Shown in pieces: positions 57,590-64,000 of a stretch of 64,000 nucleotides of DNA. This stretch comes from Cottoperca gobio (Eukaryota > Chordata > Actinopteri > Perciformes > Bovichtidae), in the NCBI RefSeq assembly GCF_900634415.1, contig NC_041371.1, positions 9,356,019-9,420,018 on the forward strand, in the 5' to 3' direction. Position numbers and translations under genes: made by a program. The notes beneath the pieces were generated by a model. That model was not told where the DNA came from, did not search any database, and saw nothing but the letters and a program-made list of their open reading frames with translations. The stretch's first letter is position 1, and every line of letters begins with the position of its first letter.

Positions 57590-57835
57590 GTGGCAATCCT
57601 TAAGATTTCACTCCTGGTTGAATTGGCAACACCCTATTGGTTTAACAGGAGACATGTTAATTAGCCTACAGAGCTTTAGAGTTGCTGGTAGGCAGATTTT
57701 GTTACCTGTGGTAAGGCTAGCTTTTTCGGTGGTAGATTCATATGACGTATAGACATGGGAGTGGTACGGACCTTATCATCTAACTCTCGGCAAGAGAGAG
57801 AATAAGTGTTTCCAAAATGTTAAACTATTTCTATA
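57590..57835 (-). repeat. 'TTAGCTTAGCAT' teleost repeat, reverse half
   Basis: GGCAGATTTTGTTACCTGTG, CTTATCATCTAACTCTCGGC and AAATGTTAAACTATTTCT are the reverse complements of family ends. It forms an inverted pair with the half at 57385-57570. Confidence 0.7.
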
Positions 57836-58039
57836 CGTTTCAGAAGCTCAGCTTTACTTTGCGGTTCCCCTGAAAAAGTCGAGAAAATATGGCAAACTGT
57901 GCTGAATGATGTTACCACCAGGCTGCCTGTTGAAATAAACACTGTGATGAACAGCTTTATAGTTATTATTAAAAACGTCACAGTGACTCCGTCGTTTACA
58001 CGCACAAGATATTCCGTTTTCGGGCCTTAAAAAAACAAT

Positions 58040-58400
58040 ATTCCTACTAAACTGTTTACAAGGCTAACGATAAATGATTACATTACACGTTTACATGCCA
58101 CGCCTGATGAATGTAAAACGTCCAGTGGCATACGTCCTGCGGCCAACCTGTTGCTATACAAGTCTTTCAAAGTGTTTCAAAGTGGGTGTGTTTCTGCACC
58201 CCACCAGAAATGTGGGCTTTTCTTGGAATACTCCTAAAACCTGGATATTATCGGCATATCCCACGTCTTAATCGGAAAATGCTACCTTCAGAATAAGGCC
58301 TTATGCTGGTCACATGGCCTGAATCAAATTCATAATATTGTGATATTAGGATTAATAGGGGAATATGAGTGTGCATGTAAACGTAGTCATGTAACACCTG
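58040..58400. repeat. Probable non-autonomous DNA element
   Basis: TTACATTACACGTTTACATG near one end and GTGTGCATGTAAACGTAGTC near the other: the ends share an inverted TTTACATGC/GCATGTAAA motif, as in teleost MITEs. Interior AATAAGGCCTTATGC-like sequence also occurs in such elements. Confidence 0.45.
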
Positions 58401-58601
58401 CTGTATGTTGATGCTCCACCCCACCTTCTCTCATGTTGTACTGTCATCCTGGTATCTTCCCCTGTCTGTCTTTTGTTGCTTTTGTTTGATAAGAAAACCA
58501 ATTAACAGAGTTTTAAAAACTCCCATGCTGTTTGTGCTGATTTTGATAAAGCGCTACTGTAAAAAATATATTCCAAAACGTTAGATAGATTCATCTCTCA
58601 C

Positions 58602-58833
58602 TGCAAAAAGAAATCCACTGACATGAAGACTGGAGAAATACAACTTGAGGGTGAGGTAAAGCTCTTCTGCCTTGATGCCAAGAGAAAGCAGAGGCAATGG
58701 TTGACCTTGTCCTTCTTTGCTGTTGGTCTGTGGGTTTGGGCCAGGGACAGGAACTCCCTGTACAGACACTGTGTCTGCGATTGCTGAAACTACTCCACAG
58801 TAGAACGCTTTGTTCACTGCCACCAAGGAAAAC
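58602..58833 (-). other. Unassigned open block with splice-like edges
   Basis: On the minus strand a pyrimidine-containing acceptor (tttgttgtctag) precedes 77 open codons (FSLVAVNKAFYCGVVSAIAD to HVSGFLFA) and a donor-like GCA|gtgaga follows. No family recognised, no neighbouring exon found. Could be chance. Confidence 0.2.
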
Positions 58834-59299
58834 CTAGACAACAAAAACACACACATTCTGGCAAAATGAACACTTGAGAGGGGTCGTTTTCGCCTCAAAA
58901 CATCTTGCTTGGGTTTCAGCAGTAAATAATATTCCCTTCAGAAGGGGAAAATCATGCAGCTTTACAAAAATGCCCCGAGATAATACATACAAGACCTGTT
59001 GTTATCAACCCATTAATCTAAATTTACAAGTAGTGAAGGCTTATGATGTCTTGTGTCGGAAGAAAAGAGCCCATAACCACATTGTGACCCAAGACTTAAG
59101 TTGTTTAACTGTGAGTGGGGGGGCTGAGAAGAGGGGAAGCTCATAACTCTCTGACAATTACAAACAGTTTAGAGGTCATGTGGCCATTTGTATCACTTAG
59201 ATGTGAGCGAGCCAATAGAAATAACAATGTAGGAATGTTATTTTTTGTTGGAAATTTAGATAGATAATTTGATTTAGCAGCCTTTACATAAACATAAAC

Positions 59300-59304
<5 letters not shown>

Positions 59305-59378
<74 letters not shown>
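59305..59378. repeat. (TG)n microsatellite
   Basis: About 37 TG units between AT-rich flanks. Confidence 0.97.
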
Positions 59379-59383
<5 letters not shown>

Positions 59384-60510
59384 TAATTTTTTCTTCTTCT
59401 AATACTGGCTTCTAGAGCTCAACAACTATTTTATATATATTCAAAGATGTCTTACAACTACATGCAAATAAAAGATTAATGCTACAGCAACAGTTGGTCC
59501 CTGCAGACCAAACTCGGGGTTCGGCATTTTGCACTTCCAATCCAGCTGACCAAATATTACAGGCAAATAGTGTCACTTCAATCACAGTGACCCCAAAACT
59601 GATAGGTTATCCAATTATGTGCGTTGATGCATTTCCTGTGAAGCTGGAACATTGCTTGTGACCTTTTTCTTGATAGAAATGAAATTTTCTCTCCCTCAGG
59701 CTAAACAAAATCTCGCAGCACTCCACCCTTTGAGTGAGTCATGCTGGGATAGTCAAACAAGCCTACGCGCTGATAAATCTACAGACATTACTCCTGGAGA
59801 GGATCTGTTTAGAAATCAGCCAACGTGCTCGCCGATGTGTCACATGGGCTCTCTGTCTCTGTATTAGCACGTCTCAGGGGTTTTAGAGATGTGTAGATGT
59901 GAGCGGTGGAAAGTCTTTCGGTGCACTTTGCTCGGTGCCTCAGAGCAGGTTCTTTCTCCCTGCAGCAAGCTGCCACGCGCCTATTGCACCTGATTGTCTC
60001 ATCGACACATTCCAGGTGAGAGGGCCCGACAAGCCGGGACAGAGCACCCAGACAGTGATACACTTGTTCAGCAGCCACAGGTGTAGCTGCCCTCTTTTTC
60101 AGTGCTCTCCCAGAGGTATTAGGCTTTGTGGAGGAGGAAGAGTAATCTGAAGGCGAGGCAGGAAAAAATCAATGACAAATGACTTGGCTTTCTTTTCATG
60201 AAGCTCAGTAAGAAGTGATTTTTTTTTTCTGTGTAGCCATCTTATTGACCTATATTCCTTTCCATCATTCAAAGTAAACTCAGGAGTGAAAAATACAATA
60301 AAGTAAGACTGAGTGCTGACAACACCTGACGCAAATCATTATAAAAAGGATTTTTTTCAATATCTACATTGATTCAGCTCCATTGTAACTTGGACAAACA
60401 TTGTGAATGTACTCATTCTGGAAATTGGCATTAAAGCCTTTACCAAAAACTTCAGTTCCTCGCATGGCTACTTGAGACTGGCTCCATAAGAGAGCAATCT
60501 TCATAGACCC

Positions 60511-60523
60511 CCCCCCCCCCCCA
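60511..60523. repeat. Poly-C run
   Basis: Thirteen or so C residues (GACCCCCCCCC...), length probably unreliable in sequencing. Confidence 0.85.
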
Positions 60524-60654
60524 GCAGAAATAAAACATGTTTACAACCTGGTATAAAAAATGCTTTTGGTCTCTATATCTAATTTATCTATTCACTGACA
60601 ATTGTACAGGGGGGTGAATTTTTATATAGCGTTTTATAACAGTTTAATTATAAT

Positions 60655-60835
60655 AAGGCTTAAATCTAAGCATTATTAGGGGCGTGGTCACTTTTGAGTG
60701 ACAGGTGGGTGCCGTCTCAGGTTGCAAGACGCTTGCTGTCTACTCTGACCCGGGCCACCTCAACTCCACCGACGATGCCCATTTTTGGATTAGCCGCGAG
60801 TTAGACGGTGGCGTCACTGAGCCGCCAACTGGACA
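60655..60835 (+). repeat. Dispersed repeat starting 'TTAGGGGCGTGGTCAC'
   Basis: TTAGGGGCGTGGTCACTTTT, GAGTGACAGGTGGGTGCCGT and the GC-rich remainder resemble a common teleost repeat. Local GC is far above its flanks. Confidence 0.45.
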
Positions 60836-61229
60836 AAATAACAGGAACACCTTGTAATAGAGTCAAATCTATTTGTATCTTGCAAAACGTCTTCTCTTAT
60901 CCATAATCCTAATAGAGGTTTACGCTCACTGAATGAATTACGTTTTTTATTGATAAAAGCTGGGGTAGACAACTCTGGAGAAACCAGCAAGACTAGCAGT
61001 AGTAGTTTACAGCTGAAAAAAGGTGTCCTTCCAAAGCCAAAAGTCCACCACCTGTACATATTAAGTGCAGAATGCACAAGCGGTTCCTCATTATAAATTA
61101 AATTCGACTCTCCGGGGCAGAAAATAATGCTCATTTGCTCGCACACGTACTGTATCTCTAAGATATTAATAACTCCACTTAATCCATTCAGACAGACAAA
61201 CACTAATAAATTCACCTTCTAAATGTATT

Positions 61230-64000
61230 CCTTGGTGGGTCTGTTCGATTGCCACTGAGGGGTGATCAGCCATTCAGTAGAGGGAGGAAACAGGAACTGC
61301 ATTTTGATGATGTAATTGGCAGCAGATGCAGAGGAAGATGGAGATAAAGGAGAAGGAATTCAAAATAATTTCTGTTTGGGCATGCATCGGGTGGTTATCA
61401 TGAGCAGAGAGGATCATGTTTAGACTTTTGTCTCACTGATTCACTGTTGCTCAAGTGCTTTCGTTTTACAGTGGACTGAGCTAAGGAAATTTGACATTTC
61501 AACAGCGATGGTGATATTGTGGAAGAATACTGTAGCATCTGTGAAAGAAGACTTTAATAAAACAGAGCTACCCCCACCTGATCGCAGCGCACACAGGGCC
61601 AGTAAAGAAGACACATTGGATATGTTAATATACAAAGCACATTATGAGCTGCCTGCTTGTAAACAGTATTATCAGCGCTACTGATTTTGTGTGTCATAAT
61701 ATCAACTGGGAGGAGGATTTCAAATTCTCCAGCAAAGCCTCCTAATGCTGGAAACAATCCGGCAGTTCTACTAGGATAAGTTATTCTCTCATGTGAAAGT
61801 CATGGCAAAGAAAGCGAGCAAAGAAGGTCAAGTAGGCACTTTTTCCTGCCTTCCTTGTGGTCTTACAATAAGGCAGGTAAGAACAACAAGGCAGGGCTGG
61901 GTAAGAGGATGCAGGGGGGGGAGGATGCAGGCTAGGACCTGCTTCAGCATTAAGTTATGCCTTTGTAAGGCAGAAGCACTTGCCTGTGGCAGGTGCAGGT
62001 AGCAGACGTGACGCTGTTTCTATTGAGGAGTACCCAACCTGCTGAGTTGTCAGGACAAGTTGGAAGACTCAGTCACCACCCTGCTCTGAAAGGCTAACCA
62101 GATCCGCATACTATGACTTGCACTTCTAAAGAAGTGATGGAGGAACTGGAAAATCCCAGGGCTCCAACATAAAATTATAGGATTGTTGTGATGCTTGTCA
62201 TGGAGGCTAATGTGAAAGATAATATATCATAACAGCAATTACAATCCCAGGGATTGTCTCTTTTATGTTCCGCCCTAAAAAAGGCACTAAGAGCATTTAC
62301 AGACTTTAAAATAAAGTCATATATCATTGCCAGAGTGCTCAGCAGTTATATTTAAAATTCAAAAGGTTAGTTTTTATGGGAGTGGAATAATCCTAAAGCT
62401 CGGGTTTAAAAGGGTACAAAATAACTGGGGCATTTCAGAAGCTTTACATCCCAGGATTCTCATTTTCCACCGAAGACTTCCTCAGAAATGTGGCTGTATT
62501 TCTAAATAAAACATTTCTTTCTGTTCATTAAGCCTTCACCGAATTCTGCCTTCTGCCTTCTGCCCCCATGTGTAAGGATGAACTCCCCTGTGTTTACACC
62601 ACAGAGGCACCTGTAGCTGCCTATGCAGCATAGCAAATCACCAACAAATGTAAGCTTGCAAGTCTGGCCATGTCATGGGATTCCTGTCATCACAGTGCAC
62701 CAGTAATCATCTCCACGGAAGGGTCTGAGTAAGGAAAGAAGCGAATGAAAAGGTTCAGTGTGAAAAATGAAGAGTCCTCTGAAGGAGATGTGACTCACCA
62801 TGTGCCACACTGGCTCAAAACATTTTGTTGTTGTAGGAGTGGCGATGGAAGGCCCAAGGCAATCAATTGTTCAAGTTCAAAGATGTTTCATTATTATTTC
62901 TGATATACTGTGGAGAGAGAGAGCGAGAGAGACGTTTTTTAACCAGAATTTATCAATCCAGAGCCTGTTTCAGCCTGTGTTGAAAAAAAAAAAAATTGAG
63001 ATGATATGAAAGATTTTAAACCCACATGCTGGTTTGGAGAATCAAAGATCACGTCAATGCCCACCAACGTGGAGTGACAGGAATTTAAATATACGTCTTT
63101 AAGCCCTCTTTAAGCCTCCTAGCCTGGAGCATTTTATCAGTTTTGAGTTTATTTTGAGTGTGGATTTACACTACATACTGCTTTTACCATTTCTTAGCAG
63201 CTAGTTGAGCAAACACAAAGTTTAGCCGCAATTATGGCTGCAGACATCTGAAGGAGTGGAGGGTTTTTTAACATTGAGGGCAAAGGAAGCTAAATGATCT
63301 GCCTTCCCTCCTCTGTTTGCTTTGCCTGAATGAAGAGCAGATCCACCAGCATGGCAGTGTCAGAATAGATTAGCACCATGGTCCATCTCCCTGGCTTCAC
63401 AAAATAAAATCCTCTAAAAGCAGGGGATGTCACTCAATCTCCTGAGACATGTACTTGCATGGTGGATTTAGGAGCTTTCACTACTGGGGAATATACCTGC
63501 ACAAAAAGAGGAAGTTTAAACTGAAAATGAGCTGCCAAAAAAAAATAGGTATATGCCAAGTATATAAAATTTCCCACACCAATTTTCTCTCGGACAGAAA
63601 TGCGCATGCTATTAAAGTTTTTAATGCAGTCAAAGAATTATACATTATAGAACTGCAGACAGGCATTTTCTTATTCATATAAATGTCCACTTAGTTTTTT
63701 ATGAAGACGGACTGGATGTTTAGCCTTGAAGAGCACAGGTTCAAGTAGCTCTTATCTTAAAAGTATCCTCACGTTGCCTTCAGCTATCTGTTATTTTATA
63801 ATCATAGCCCAGGGCTGAGAGTAAAAGACGGCTTTTTAAAACCCATTCAGAGTTTTCAATCTGTGACAAAGAAAACAACAGGAAGTTTCTCTGTGAAGAG
63901 CCCAAAGGCAAGAGGTCAAGAGTTCATCGCTCATAAAATCTCTCTACTTCTCTCGTTACAAAACAGAAGTATTTATTTATTCGAACAGAGAAACATATTG
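61230..64000. other. Intergenic sequence at the window end
   Basis: No recognised gene or repeat. About 61.8-62.1 kb is G-rich and repeat-free with a CAGGTG E-box near 61990; nothing diagnostic. An open frame at 61793-62002 has no domain. Confidence 0.5.

Noticed and set aside
60814..61215. 133-codon minus-strand frame
   Set aside because: No recognised domain, begins beside a dispersed repeat and lacks splice or conservation support.
1..64000. CRISPR arrays, operons, tRNA or rRNA genes
   Set aside because: No spaced direct repeats, no B-box-like GGTTCGAATCC tRNA signature noticed, no rRNA similarity; the DNA is vertebrate nuclear sequence.

Overview
The window is nuclear DNA from a ray-finned fish, most likely a percomorph teleost. 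It has spliced vertebrate genes with GT-AG introns, about 38-40% GC by eye, long CA/CT/AT microsatellites, and many degenerate copies of interspersed repeats of the kind common in teleost genomes. Three protein-coding genes can be read exon by exon by recognising their vertebrate orthologues: pcmtd1 (+, coding 96-4720, five coding exons, 360 aa), sntg1 (-, coding 26833 down to 9947, sixteen coding exons, about 525 aa if read through one frame problem) and snai2/Slug (+, coding 40084-41495, three exons, 260 aa).

Layout. 1-7.3 kb: pcmtd1 and its 3' UTR. 7.3-9.9 kb: short convergent spacer and the sntg1 3' UTR. 9.9-27.7 kb: sntg1, with a 5' UTR exon near 27.5 kb. 27.8-39.7 kb: gene-free upstream DNA shared by the divergent genes sntg1 and snai2, with repeats and a large microsatellite pair at 36.6-36.8 kb. 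39.7-42.2 kb: snai2 promoter, gene and 3' UTR. 42.2-64 kb: a gene desert downstream of snai2 with no recognisable gene, holding a dead L2-like LINE fragment, several non-autonomous repeats (two forming fold-back pairs, one nested insertion) and GC-richer non-repetitive blocks that could be regulatory.

The gene order and orientation (pcmtd1 > < sntg1 / snai2 >) matches what I recall of human 8q11 (SNAI2, SNTG1, PCMTD1), but PXDNL, which lies between SNTG1 and PCMTD1 in human, has no visible exon here. The genes are neighbours by ancestry, not members of one pathway: pcmtd1 encodes an isoaspartyl-methyltransferase-like substrate receptor for an elongin/cullin ubiquitin ligase, sntg1 an adaptor of the dystrophin complex, and snai2 a zinc-finger repressor of epithelial genes.

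The most notable anomaly is in sntg1 exon 15. It is 112 nt long where 111 nt would keep the frame, giving two in-frame TGA codons before the last quarter of the exon set; this is either an assembly error or a true truncating allele. Also notable are a perfect 17-bp inverted repeat upstream of the snai2 promoter, a short upstream ORF in the likely snai2 leader, and a cluster of three CAGGTG E-boxes 1.6 kb past the snai2 stop. I found no undescribed multi-gene system, no CRISPR array, no tRNA or rRNA, and no intact mobile element.
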